Assembly (NCBI RefSeq): GCF_009856605.1
Contig: NZ_CP047242.1
Span: 370,001 to 434,000 of the forward strand
Direction of reading: 5' to 3'
Source of the DNA: Trichormus variabilis 0441
GTDB taxonomy: Bacteria; Cyanobacteriota; Cyanobacteriia; Cyanobacteriales; Nostocaceae
Length of the DNA: 64,000 nucleotides
Shown here: in pieces, positions 1-10,061 of the stretch
How positions within the stretch are numbered: the stretch's first letter is position 1
Layout: each line of letters opens with the position of its first letter
Translations under genes and position numbers: made by a program
The notes under the pieces: model-generated
Seen by the model: the letters and a program-made list of their open reading frames with translations, nothing else
What the model was told of the DNA's origin: nothing
Databases searched by the model: none

Positions 1-41
1 GTGTGCCTAGGTATCCACCATTAGCCCTTATTAGCTTGACC
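1..41 (-). rRNA. rrl: 23S rRNA, 5' end only (partial)
   Basis: Read on the minus strand, these bases give the start of a cyanobacterial 23S rRNA (GGTCAAGCTAATAAGGGC then GGTGGATACCTAGGCAC). The gene runs off the left edge. Position downstream of 16S, tRNA-Ile and tRNA-Ala fits the usual rrn order. Confidence 0.85.
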
Positions 42-109
42 ACTTTTTCATTGGCTTATCCTGCATTCACAGTTTGTCTGTGTCTGCCTGCTAATCTAAT
101 CGCGTTTTT

Positions 110-127
110 ATGCAGTTTTCAAGGTTC
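110..127 (-). promoter_or_regulatory. ITS boxA antitermination element
   Basis: The minus strand reads GAACCTTGAAAACTGCAT, the conserved cyanobacterial boxA between tRNA-Ala and 23S. BoxA recruits the Nus antitermination complex and marks the RNase III processing area. A second boxA with the same GAACCTTGAAAA core lies in the 16S leader at 2141-2154. Confidence 0.75.
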
Positions 128-202
128 TGGCTAGGTTTTACCCAGCAGTCTAACTTCCGTTAGTTGCTGAATTCTTCCTTTCTGGCTTTTCGCTTTTTCA
201 TG

Positions 203-275
203 TGGAGGTTAGCGGACTCGAACCGCTGACATCCTGCTTGCAAAGCAGGCGCTCTACCAACTGAGCTAAACCCCC
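203..275 (-). tRNA. tRNA-Ala (anticodon TGC)
   Basis: The 73-nt minus-strand cloverleaf begins GGGGGTTTAGCTCAGTTGG and has the anticodon stem CCTGC/GCAGG around TTTGCAA (anticodon TGC) and T-loop GGTTCGAGTCC. The acceptor stem pairs GGGGGTT with AACCTCC (one G-U pair), with discriminator A. The 3' CCA is not encoded. It sits in the 16S-23S spacer, co-transcribed with tRNA-Ile. Confidence 0.97.
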
Positions 276-352
276 CCAACACAATTCAAAATTCAAAATT
301 CAAAATTAATTAGTTTATTGCTTTTGACTTTTGACTTTTGACTTGCTTCAGG

Positions 353-426
<74 letters not shown>

Positions 427-474
427 ATTATCGAACCAAATCATAGTTTGAAAGCTTCGACACTATCTGCGACC

Positions 475-538
475 GACCTAGAGTAGACCATCTGTTCATC
501 TATTTGCTCTGTGCTTTCGATTCTCAGTTGGGTAGGTC
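475..538 (-). other. D1-D1' helix of the 16S-23S spacer
   Basis: Just downstream of 16S on the minus strand, GACCTA (533-538) can pair with TAGGTC (475-480). This closes the D1-D1' helix used in cyanobacterial taxonomy. It takes part in processing of the pre-rRNA. Confidence 0.65.
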
Positions 539-544
539 TCCCTA

Positions 545-2033
<1,489 letters not shown>

Positions 2034-2140
2034 GAATCGTTTGTTTTTAGCTCATTTTGACTGCTCTTTATCCACCTCAGCCTGGTGTTTTTTATTTTCT
2101 TGACGCAGGCTATTGTCGTATACTAGCTTTCAAACTATAA

Positions 2141-2154
2141 TATTTTCAAGGTTC
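2141..2154 (-). promoter_or_regulatory. 16S leader boxA
   Basis: The minus strand reads GAACCTTGAAAATA, matching the spacer boxA core at 110-127. It lies about 110 nt upstream of 16S and about 50 nt downstream of the predicted start site, as expected for rrn antitermination. Confidence 0.65.
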
Positions 2155-2205
2155 GGACACCCTCCGAGCGGCGCTTCGTCGCGCCCCTCTCTCAGGCACT
2201 TATCC

Positions 2206-2234
2206 AATATATCTAACCCACTCTTCCTTGTCAA
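2206..2234 (-). promoter_or_regulatory. rRNA operon promoter (-35 TTGACA, 17 bp, -10 TATATT)
   Basis: On the minus strand a perfect -35 TTGACA (2229-2234) is separated by exactly 17 bp from TATATT (2206-2211). It is followed by a GC-rich early transcript. It faces the 16S gene 173 bp away and lies upstream of the leader boxA, so it is the likely main rrn promoter. Confidence 0.75.
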
Positions 2235-2347
2235 CTACTTTTTCCATTTTTTTGCATTTTATTTTTTCTTCACCCTCAAACTCTCCACATACAAGCTTTT
2301 CAGGCAACAATGGTGTAGGAATTTTGCTGACGAAGGGAGGGTAGAAA

Positions 2348-3232
2348 ATGAATTTTCAATCGGTAATAGCTACGTTGCATCAGTTTTGGGCTGAACGCGG
2401 TTGTTTGATTGCCCAGCCTTACGATATTGAGAAGGGTGCAGGGACAAAAAATCCGCATACATTTTTAAGGGCTTTGGGACCGGAACCTTGGGCAGTGGCT
2501 TATGTTGAACCGTGTCGTCGTCCTACTGACGGGCGTTATGGTGAAAACCCAAATCGTGTCCAGCATTATTATCAGTACCAAGTTTTGATTAAGCCATCGC
2601 CAGATAATATTCAGGATATTTATCTGGATTCGTTGCGGGCTTTGGGTATTCGTCCTGAGGATCACGATATTCGCTTTGTCGAGGATAATTGGGAGGATGC
2701 TACGGTTGGTGCTTGGGGTACTGGTTGGGAAGTTTGGTTGGATGGGATGGAAATTACTCAGTTTACTTACTTTCAACAGTGTGGAGGTATTGATTGCCGT
2801 CCGGTGTCAATTGAGATTACCTATGGTTTAGAGCGATTGGCGATGTACCTGCAAGAAGTGGAGGCGATTACGAAGATTCATTGGACAGATGATATTACCT
2901 ATGGTGATGTTTTTCTGCAAAACGAGATTGAGCAGAGTACATATAATTTTGAAGCGTCTAATCCTGAGTTGTTGCTGACACTGTTTAGTTTGTATGAGCA
3001 GGAAGCTACCCAGTTAACGGAGAAGGGTTTGGTTTTACCCAGTTTAGATTATGTGATGAAGTGTTCGCACACGTTCAATTTGCTGGATGCTAGAGGCGTG
3101 ATTTCTGTAACAGAACGCACTCGTTACATTGCTAGGATTCGTCATTTGGCGCGGAAGGTGGCTAATTTATATGTTGAACAAAGGGAAAAGTTGGGTTTCC
3201 CGTTGCTAAAAAATGTCCCTGTTGCACAGTAG
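2348..3232 (+). CDS. glyQ: glycyl-tRNA synthetase alpha subunit
   Basis: Catalytic subunit of the tetrameric (alpha2-beta2) bacterial glycyl-tRNA synthetase, which activates glycine with ATP and charges tRNA-Gly in the cytoplasm. The 294-residue protein has the family start ([14 protein letters not shown]), class II motif 2 region ([16 protein letters not shown] at about 56-71) and the ending [10 protein letters not shown]. Length is normal. The start is backed by AAGGGAGGG 8-10 nt upstream. The beta subunit gene glyS is not in the window. It is divergent from the rRNA operon and followed by a hairpin, so it is probably monocistronic. Confidence 0.97.
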   Translation: MNFQSVIATLHQFWAERGCLIAQPYDIEKGAGTKNPHTFLRALGPEPWAVAYVEPCRRPTDGRYGENPNRVQHYYQYQVLIKPSPDNIQDIYLDSLRALGIRPEDHDIRFVEDNWEDATVGAWGTGWEVWLDGMEITQFTYFQQCGGIDCRPVSIEITYGLERLAMYLQEVEAITKIHWTDDITYGDVFLQNEIEQSTYNFEASNPELLLTLFSLYEQEATQLTEKGLVLPSLDYVMKCSHTFNLLDARGVISVTERTRYIARIRHLARKVANLYVEQREKLGFPLLKNVPVAQ

Positions 3233-3274
3233 AAACTGGTGCTTAATCTTTGTTAAAACTTAGTAAGATTTCTT

Positions 3275-3299
3275 AACCCTCCACAAACCAAGGAGGGTT
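3275..3299 (+). terminator. hairpin after glyQ
   Basis: AACCCTCC and GGAGGGTT form an 8-bp stem 40 nt past the glyQ stop. No long T-run follows, so termination efficiency is uncertain. Confidence 0.5.
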
Positions 3300-3336
3300 A
3301 TGGGTTTGTTTACAAAATATTCATGGTGCGAAAGAG

Positions 3337-3822
3337 ATGGTGAATTGGAGTGAAGTTTTAGAACCGATTGCGGCTTGGTTTCGTTCTTTGGGGGTTCCTG
3401 AACCGATTGTGCATTGGGGACATCCATTGATGATGGCAATTGTAATTTTTATTTTGGGTAGTTACGTTGGCTGGGCTGGTTGGCGAGGTAAGCTGCTGGA
3501 GGAGAAAGATAATGATGGGGCGATAAAGAATCGAATTGCTCATCGACAATTAGCACCGTTGCTGTTTTTATTTTTAGCGGGTGGTTATACAGGTGGAGTG
3601 TTGTCTTTGGTGATGCAGCATAAACCACTGTTTGAAAGTCCTCATTTCTGGACTGGTTCGTTGGTGTTGTTTGTGTTGCTTATCAACGGCGGAATTTCTT
3701 TGAGTGGGTTTGGTGGAGATAAAAAAATTTTACGGGCGGTTCACGCTTATTTAGGGAGTGTGGCGATCGCTATCTTATTTGTCCATGCTGTTCTAGGCTT
3801 TAATTTGGGTATTTCTTTGTAA
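3337..3822 (+). CDS. DUF4079 family membrane protein
   Basis: A 161-residue protein with about four hydrophobic segments (near 27-45, 70-92, 105-122 and 135-155) and His residues near membrane faces (HWGHP at 27-31, HRQL near 69, HAYLG near 136, HAVLG near 150). This pattern matches cyanobacterial DUF4079 proteins, which resemble cytochrome b561/ferric reductase-like haem membrane proteins. The histidines could ligate haem, but that is inference. Function is unknown. It lies between two hairpins and is probably transcribed alone or from its own promoter. Confidence 0.8.
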   Translation: MVNWSEVLEPIAAWFRSLGVPEPIVHWGHPLMMAIVIFILGSYVGWAGWRGKLLEEKDNDGAIKNRIAHRQLAPLLFLFLAGGYTGGVLSLVMQHKPLFESPHFWTGSLVLFVLLINGGISLSGFGGDKKILRAVHAYLGSVAIAILFVHAVLGFNLGISL

Positions 3823-3846
3823 AGTGGTGATACAACATTTATAATT

Positions 3847-3870
3847 CAAAGCCTGCACACGCGGGCTTTG
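3847..3870 (+). terminator. intrinsic terminator between DUF4079 gene and comEC
   Basis: CAAAGCCTGC-acac-GCGGGCTTTG is a near-perfect 10-bp hairpin followed by TTTGT, 25 nt after the stop codon. It ends just before comEC. Confidence 0.65.
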
Positions 3871-3884
3871 TTTGTATAAACCTG

Positions 3885-6281
3885 ATGAACTATACTTCAC
3901 GAGAAGTATCAAGAATATTGCCATCAGATGCTTTTGCAAGAAGTCTTATGATTCAAACTAGTGGTGTAATTATCTGCCTTGGCTACATTTTAGGATTGTT
4001 ATTTACAGCAGTTCCTGGGAGTGGAGTTTGGATTTTAGTCTTAGGAATCGTGTGTGCAGTCTTTTTGAGAAGAGGGGCAAAACCACAACGACTTCTACAA
4101 AAATCAGCAAATGATGTAGCGTCTAACAGTTTACTCCTGACTCCGCTTCCACGAGTGTGGTTAATTGCTGGGTTGGTGGGGTTGTTAGCAAGTTTCTATT
4201 TTCAATGGCGTGTACCTCAACCAACAGCAACAGATATTAGTCAATTTGTCTCATCAGATAGCAATAATCAAGAACAATTGGTGATTGTGCGTGGGGAAAT
4301 CGCAAGTAATCCGCGCTTGACTCGCAGCCAAAGGGGACAATTTTGGTTGCAAGTATCTCAGTTAGATGAAGTGAGAAATCAGAAAGATACGAAAGAAACT
4401 CAAAAAGGGGCAAGTGGTAAGTTATATGTAACTGTGCCTATACTCAAGGCTACTGGTTTACATCCTGGGCAAGAAATTGCGGTGACGGGGGTGTTGTATA
4501 AACCAAAGGCTGCATCAAACCCTGGGGCTTTTGATTTTAAAAATTATCTGGAACGGGAGGGGACATTTGCTGGTTTGATGGGACGGCAGATTAATATTTT
4601 GGATGAAGAACGACAATGGGGATGGTGGCAAATTCGGGAACGGATTGTGCGATCGCAAGTTATGGGGTTAGATATACCAGAAGGGCCTCTTGTGAGTGCA
4701 ATGGTTTTGGGTAGCAAGGCTGTTGATTTACCTTACGATGTCCGCGATTTATTTGTACAAGCAGGATTAGCCCATGCTTTGGCGGCTTCAGGATTTCAAA
4801 CTTCGCTGATTTTAAGTGTCATTTTACAGCTAACTAAGCGGGCAAAAAAGGTGACTCAGGTTAGCCTGGGTGGGTTGGCTTTGATTATTTTCCTGAGTTT
4901 AACGGGATTTCAGCCTGCTGTACTTAGGGCTGTGATTATGGGTTTTGCCGCTTTAGTGGGTTTGGCATTAGATAGGAAAGTGAAACAGTTGGGTTCGCTG
5001 TTATTAGCCGCAACTATATTATTAGTATTTAATCCTTTGTGGATTTGGGATTTAGGTTTTCAGTTGAGTTTTTTAGCGACACTGGGATTAGTGGTGAGTG
5101 TCCCAGCGATAACTAGTTTTTTAGATTGGGTTCCCCCAGCGATCGCCTCTTTGATTTCCGTTCCTCTGGCTGCTACAATTTGGACTCTACCCTTACAACT
5201 GTTTGTGTTTGGGGTTGTGCCTGCTTATAGTTTGCTGCTGAATATTATTACCACACCGTTAATCTCGATTATTAGCATTGGTGGAATTATCAGCGCGATG
5301 TTTGCATTAATTTTGCCTGGCGCTGGTAGTTTTGTGGCAGGGTTTCTCCACTATCCCACTGATTGGTTAATTAGATTAGTCGAAATTTTCAGCCAGTTAC
5401 CAGGGAATTCCTTGGTTTTGGGTAGCATCTCAACTTGGCAGCTATTGGCAATTTATGGGCTAGTGTTTCTGGTTTGGTTGGTAACCTGGTGGCAGAAACG
5501 CTGGTGGTTTGCAGGTTTGATAGCTATTGGTTTGGTTTTATTTCCCGCTTGGCATTCGGCAAGTACGTTATCGCGGGTTACGGTATTAGAAGCTGGGGCG
5601 GAACCTGTTGTGGTTGTACAAGATAGAGGTACAGTTACTTTAATTAATAGTGGCGATGAAGGTACAGGGCGCTTCACGATTTTACCCTTTTTACAGCAGC
5701 AAGGTGTGAATCAAGTTGATTGGGCGATCGCTACGGATTTTCAACGGAATAATAATGATGCTTGGTTAGAAGTTCTGCAACGTCTAGGGATTAAAAACTT
5801 TTATGCTTATGCAACTAATAAGGAAAATTCTCTAGCAGATCAGGCAATCCCGCAAATATTACAAAAGCAAAAGGGAATTTATCAACTTTTACCTGTTGGG
5901 CAAACTATTAATCTTGGTTCTACGGTAGCCCAATTAATCAACGAACAACCAATGATGCAGTTGCAGGTTTTAGGACAGAGTTGGTTACTAGTGGGAGATG
6001 TGGAAGCGAAAGAAGTAGAAAGAATTATGAAAGCTGGAGGTTGGCCTAGTCCTCAAGTGTTGTGGTGTAATGCTGAGTCCTTGAAAGATTTGGTAATGAT
6101 GCTTAAACCACAGGTGGCGATCGCTTCTTCTGGTAGTCTGGAGACTACGGTCTTGTCTGAACTTAGTAAAACATCAACTAAAGTTTTCGTGACAGCCCAA
6201 GATGGGGCTATTCAATGGATGCCGAATGGTGAGTTTGAATCATTTACTCAGGTGTCTGAGAGTAAGTCTTCCGTTTTGTAA
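3885..6281 (+). CDS. comEC: ComEC/Rec2 family DNA-uptake channel
   Basis: An inner-membrane channel that carries single-stranded DNA into the cytoplasm during natural transformation. The 798-residue protein has N-terminal membrane helices (about 25-55 and 90-110), an OB-like DUF4131 region (about 120-240), the Competence domain with many helices (about 255-525, including HALAASGFQTSLIL at about 293) and a C-terminal metallo-beta-lactamase-like region (about 570-780). The usual DVGQGDA is replaced by LEAGAEPVVVV, and the HxHxDH metal motif is absent (ATDFQRNNNDAW at the equivalent place). The C-terminal domain is therefore probably not a metal nuclease. Length is typical. Its start codon lies 14 nt after the upstream terminator hairpin. 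Confidence 0.88.
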   Translation: MNYTSREVSRILPSDAFARSLMIQTSGVIICLGYILGLLFTAVPGSGVWILVLGIVCAVFLRRGAKPQRLLQKSANDVASNSLLLTPLPRVWLIAGLVGLLASFYFQWRVPQPTATDISQFVSSDSNNQEQLVIVRGEIASNPRLTRSQRGQFWLQVSQLDEVRNQKDTKETQKGASGKLYVTVPILKATGLHPGQEIAVTGVLYKPKAASNPGAFDFKNYLEREGTFAGLMGRQINILDEERQWGWWQIRERIVRSQVMGLDIPEGPLVSAMVLGSKAVDLPYDVRDLFVQAGLAHALAASGFQTSLILSVILQLTKRAKKVTQVSLGGLALIIFLSLTGFQPAVLRAVIMGFAALVGLALDRKVKQLGSLLLAATILLVFNPLWIWDLGFQLSFLATLGLVVSVPAITSFLDWVPPAIASLISVPLAATIWTLPLQLFVFGVVPAYSLLLNIITTPLISIISIGGIISAMFALILPGAGSFVAGFLHYPTDWLIRLVEIFSQLPGNSLVLGSISTWQLLAIYGLVFLVWLVTWWQKRWWFAGLIAIGLVLFPAWHSASTLSRVTVLEAGAEPVVVVQDRGTVTLINSGDEGTGRFTILPFLQQQGVNQVDWAIATDFQRNNNDAWLEVLQRLGIKNFYAYATNKENSLADQAIPQILQKQKGIYQLLPVGQTINLGSTVAQLINEQPMMQLQVLGQSWLLVGDVEAKEVERIMKAGGWPSPQVLWCNAESLKDLVMMLKPQVAIASSGSLETTVLSELSKTSTKVFVTAQDGAIQWMPNGEFESFTQVSESKSSVL

Positions 6282-6319
6282 TCATTGGTTTTGTTTCACG
6301 CCCAGACAAGACAAGTTGA

Positions 6320-7270
6320 TTAAAGATTTTGGGCTAAAGCTACAGCACCCCATAATGGTGCATCATCGGCTAATACTGCTGGCACGATTTCCAATGGTAC
6401 TTCTGGTAATGCTGTGAACCTGGCTGTTTCTTGTAATACAGTCCACCAAATTTCCCCTGCTTTGGTGACGCTACCACCTAAAATAAAACGTTGGGGGTTA
6501 ATGAGATTGGCTACATTACCGATACCTACACCTAAGGCCCAAGCGGATTTTTGCAAAACAGCTTGAGCTAGATTATCTCCTTTTGTAGCCGCTTCGCTGA
6601 TTAGTTGACCTGTAAGTAAATTTAAGTTATTCCCTACCAAATTTCTGAGTATTTGTCCGTCTTCCCGTTCTGGTTGATTTTCTAAAATATCTTTAGCATT
6701 TTGCGCCATGTAGGGCCCTGATGCTAAACGTTCTACGCATCCACGCTTACCACATAAACATATAGGCCCAGCAGGTTCTACAACTATATGGCCAATTTCA
6801 CCAGCCATGCCAACTGCACCCCGCCAAGGTTTACCGTTGAGTATCCACCCGCCACCCACACCGGTGCTGATGGTAATGTAAAACAGGCTATCGTATCCTT
6901 GACCTGCACCAAAGTGCTGTTCACCCAAAGCCGCAACGTTGGCATCATTGTCTACACTAGTAGGGACACCAAACTCTTTCTCTAGCAAGCTTTTTAGGGG
7001 AATATTTTCCCAACCAGGGACGTGATGAGATAGTCTGACAGTCCCGGTGGTTGCGTCTACGGGGCCGCCGAAGCTGACACCAATGGCGGTGGGAGTTTCA
7101 CCTTGGAGTAAGGAATGAATGAGCGATCGCATAATTTCCAAGTCTGTGTTAGCATCTCCATTGATTGGGGAAAAGCGACGTTCATAACGCAACCATTTTC
7201 TAGAATCAGCATTTACTAACCCTGCTGCTAGCTTCGTTCCCCCAAAATCCAGCGCTAAAGTTAATTTCAT
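6320..7270 (-). CDS. ROK family sugar kinase (glucokinase-like)
   Basis: A probable ATP-dependent hexose kinase of the ROK family. It starts with the phosphate loop LDFGGTK, has the sugar-binding DNDAN motif (about 133) and the family zinc motif GHIVVEPAGPICLCGKRGCVE (begins about 177), and ends with the adenosine-binding GGSVTKAGEIWW. I chose the ATG at 7270, which places DFGGTK at residues 7-12; an in-frame TTG at 7291 would add seven residues. It is about 316 residues, the normal size. No DNA-binding domain is present, so it is an enzyme rather than an NagC-type repressor. The exact sugar (glucose, fructose or N-acetylmannosamine) cannot be told. It converges with comEC, with only 38 bp between stops. 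Confidence 0.9.
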   Translation of the reverse strand: MKLTLALDFGGTKLAAGLVNADSRKWLRYERRFSPINGDANTDLEIMRSLIHSLLQGETPTAIGVSFGGPVDATTGTVRLSHHVPGWENIPLKSLLEKEFGVPTSVDNDANVAALGEQHFGAGQGYDSLFYITISTGVGGGWILNGKPWRGAVGMAGEIGHIVVEPAGPICLCGKRGCVERLASGPYMAQNAKDILENQPEREDGQILRNLVGNNLNLLTGQLISEAATKGDNLAQAVLQKSAWALGVGIGNVANLINPQRFILGGSVTKAGEIWWTVLQETARFTALPEVPLEIVPAVLADDAPLWGAVALAQNL

Positions 7271-8354
7271 CGTTTTTTCGTTAAAAACCAATATCAGGTT
7301 AAGTCTAGGACATCACAGCAAAAAGTTTACCTGTGCATTGGTTTAATCTATATGTCATCTAATTTTATCTATTGAGAATATTTATTATTTGTATTGAGCT
7401 ATCCAATAGCTACAAATATAGATTTTTCTATAATTAAATGCTCGTAAACCTTATCCGGAGAGAGATTTGTGAAATTACCTGAGTTAAAAATCATCATAAA
7501 TATTAATAAATACTTGCATTTGTAATTTCTTTAGGTTAAATTTGAGAGTAGCTGTCTAAAGAATTATTTCTCACTGTGTACAGTTGAGAAAAATAAACAC
7601 AGAATTAATATCCAACTTATCAGTCCAGGCTGCATAAAAACTAAGATTTTTGGATATTTCACCTGTATTTAGACGATTGAAATATAAATACACGAAATTC
7701 AAAACATCTTCTCTTGACAAAACTTTAATGTGCCGGATGTGAGGTGGTTAAGAACACAACTTCTCTTAAGCTTTCTACCTTTTTTTCTAAAATTATTGAT
7801 AAATATTCTCAATAACTTGTATTATCTGATACCACCAACTTCTTCTTTCTAAAAAATAAGGTTGTTGCCAAGACATGATATTTAGACTGTAAAAATCTCA
7901 ATCAAGACTAATTACAGAAAAAACATAATTCAACTATCTTTAGGATTAATTTGTGATCAGTATATTAATTTTTTATTCAGTAAATTCCCTCAAATATATT
8001 TTCCAATGAGAAGTTATAACCTCAATAAATTAGTTATAAATACTGCTATTCTTGCTCTATTTGCTAACAGATTAAGTAAATACGTAGCTCTCAATTGTCA
8101 CTTTGCAGCTTATGACAAGTTAAATATTCGGAGTTGTTAACCGGATGTGGCCAAGAAGTTGTTGATATTTTATATAGAATTATTCTTAATAGGGAGGACG
8201 ATGATTAAAAATAATGTTATAAAGTGCCTACCTGGGACTATCTCCTAAATAGAAAGGATTATTTGGCACTTTTTGAGAAAGAAATTCTGTAGCGTGGAAA
8301 ACAATCGTGTTTTTCATCACTTCGTCAAATATAAAAATCAATTAGTATAGAAAA
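7271..8354. other. 1.1-kb AT-rich intergenic region
   Basis: No convincing gene is seen. It is very AT-rich, has short GCCGGATGTG/ACCGGATGTGG-like motifs near 7731 and 8141, and ends with the hairpin listed at 8221. It separates the ROK kinase (minus) from the sucrase/ferredoxin-like gene (plus), so it holds both promoters, which I could not define. Confidence 0.5.
8221..8274 (+). terminator. hairpin with T-run upstream of the sucrase/ferredoxin-like gene
   Basis: AAAGTGCC (8221-8228) pairs with GGCACTTT (8265-8272), followed by further T residues. The 36-nt loop itself can fold. It looks like the end of a small RNA or a leader attenuator about 80 nt before the next start codon. Confidence 0.4.
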
Positions 8355-9332
8355 ATGAGTAATATTTTTTGTTCAGACTACACAAGGAAAGTAGAAGAAG
8401 ACATTATTGGTAGTGCTACTGATTACCAAACATATGTTCTTGTTGAGTGTCCTCAACCCTGGCTAAAAGATGCGTTCAGTTCGAGATGGGTTCCGAATAA
8501 TTTACAGATGTTGGTAGAAGAAGTATACAAAGCTAAACTACCTATCAGGTTTCTTTTGATTGCCAATGATCTTACTCATAAAGCTGATCATACAACCCTT
8601 TTAATTTATCAAAAACAAGAAGGCTTAAGTCATGGATATCTCAAGCATGAATTTAAATTAACGCACATTGAACAAGTAGCTGGCGTTGTCAAACAATGGT
8701 TATGGGGTAAACGACCAGAGTCTAATATAGAAACAAATATAACGAGAGATATTTTAGTTTGTACACATGGTAGTTATGATAAATGTTGTGCTAGATATGG
8801 TAATTCTTTTTATTTCTATGCTAACGCTACTATTGCCAATTCGCAGTTAGAAAATGTCCGAATTTGGCAATCAACTCACATTGGTGGTCATAGATTTGCA
8901 CCCACAGCAATAGACCTACCAGAAGGTAGATATTATGGGCTTTTAGATCAGGATTCTTTTCTATCGATCTTGACACGTACTGGTGATATTCAAAGTCTAA
9001 GAAAAGTATATCGGGGTTGGGGAATTTTGCCCCCGGTTATTCAAGTTCTAGAAAGAGATTTAATGTTGAGTCATGGATGGAGTTGGTTTAATTACAGAGT
9101 CGCAGCCAAGATTCTAGAGCAAAGTTTGGACAACAACACTATGTTGGGTGAATTAATTTTTGAGCAAGGATCTAGCTCTGTATATACATACCGAGCTAAG
9201 TTGATCAAAGATATAGATAGAACTATAAATGTGAAAAGTTCTTGTAGTACTAACCAAACTACAACGATTGTCAAATATGCTGTAGCTGATATTTGGTTAG
9301 TTACCGAGAATGTCTTGACTCTTAGTAAGTAG
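8355..9332 (+). CDS. sucrase/ferredoxin-like (thioredoxin-fold [2Fe-2S]) family protein
   Basis: A 325-residue member of the Suc/Fer-like family (PF06999), related to thioredoxin-like ferredoxins. Family signatures seen are VECPQPW (about 30), CTHGSYDKCCARYG (about 137-150) and HIGGHRFAPTAIDLPEG (about 176-192). In this family the Cys residues and the two His residues of HIGGH are thought to hold an iron-sulfur cluster. The name sucrase is historical and no sugar hydrolase activity is implied. The C-terminal third is less conserved. It stands alone after a long AT-rich region. Confidence 0.85.
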   Translation: MSNIFCSDYTRKVEEDIIGSATDYQTYVLVECPQPWLKDAFSSRWVPNNLQMLVEEVYKAKLPIRFLLIANDLTHKADHTTLLIYQKQEGLSHGYLKHEFKLTHIEQVAGVVKQWLWGKRPESNIETNITRDILVCTHGSYDKCCARYGNSFYFYANATIANSQLENVRIWQSTHIGGHRFAPTAIDLPEGRYYGLLDQDSFLSILTRTGDIQSLRKVYRGWGILPPVIQVLERDLMLSHGWSWFNYRVAAKILEQSLDNNTMLGELIFEQGSSSVYTYRAKLIKDIDRTINVKSSCSTNQTTTIVKYAVADIWLVTENVLTLSK

Positions 9333-9442
9333 AAATCATAATTTATATCTTATCAGAGGATTCATCTACTGCAAGCGATCGCCTGATAATCTGATATTCT
9401 CTAACCACAATGCCAGCAGCAGTATTAAGCCAAACGTTAAAT

Positions 9443-9961
9443 TTAATCAGAGCCACCCCAAGACCAAGCTGGATTGCCATTCTTTAAACTATTTTTTAGC
9501 ACCACTAGGGGATAATTATTAGGATCAAAACCACCCGCCAAATCTAAGATAAAGTAAACTTTGCCTTTAACAAAGTGCATCCTTAAATAATTAATGCTTC
9601 CAGAGTAGTCTTGTCCATCAACCTTAGACATTCCAGCAGATGCAGAGCATTTAGCATATCTTGGTTTCAATTTTCCCACCCATGTAACACTAAAGTTATT
9701 ACTAGTAAGAACTGAAATGTTACTAGCGTAGTTACTCAAGTTAACAGAGCCATCTGTTGTAAAACTACCTTCCTGATAAGGTCGGGGTTTTTCAGTAACC
9801 AAAACTTTGTCTGGACAACTTTGTTTTTGTTCGTTTTCGCTATAGACTTTTAGCTCAATATTTTGTGAGGGGTTTTGTGCAGAGGTGCTTAAGCTAGATA
9901 AGATAGGTACTAGAGCAATACCTGCACCTAAAATTAAAAGTTTAAAGGAAATCATATTCAT
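9443..9961 (-). CDS. secreted protein of unknown function
   Basis: A 172-residue protein with a Sec signal peptide: short N-region, hydrophobic core FKLLILGAGIALVPIL and likely cleavage near SAQNP (about 27-31). The mature part has two cysteines (SCPDK and KCSAS) that could form a disulfide, and beta-rich sequence ending in PAWSWGGSD. I do not recognise the family. It is likely periplasmic or extracellular and stands alone. Confidence 0.65.
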   Translation of the reverse strand: MNMISFKLLILGAGIALVPILSSLSTSAQNPSQNIELKVYSENEQKQSCPDKVLVTEKPRPYQEGSFTTDGSVNLSNYASNISVLTSNNFSVTWVGKLKPRYAKCSASAGMSKVDGQDYSGSINYLRMHFVKGKVYFILDLAGGFDPNNYPLVVLKNSLKNGNPAWSWGGSD

Positions 9962-10061
9962 CCTGAATGACCTTAGAAACTAATATTTTATCCTTAGCAA
10001 ATAACTTTGTTTTGTAACTACATGAGATATTAGAGCTACCTTTTGTTGGAGAACTCATCAA

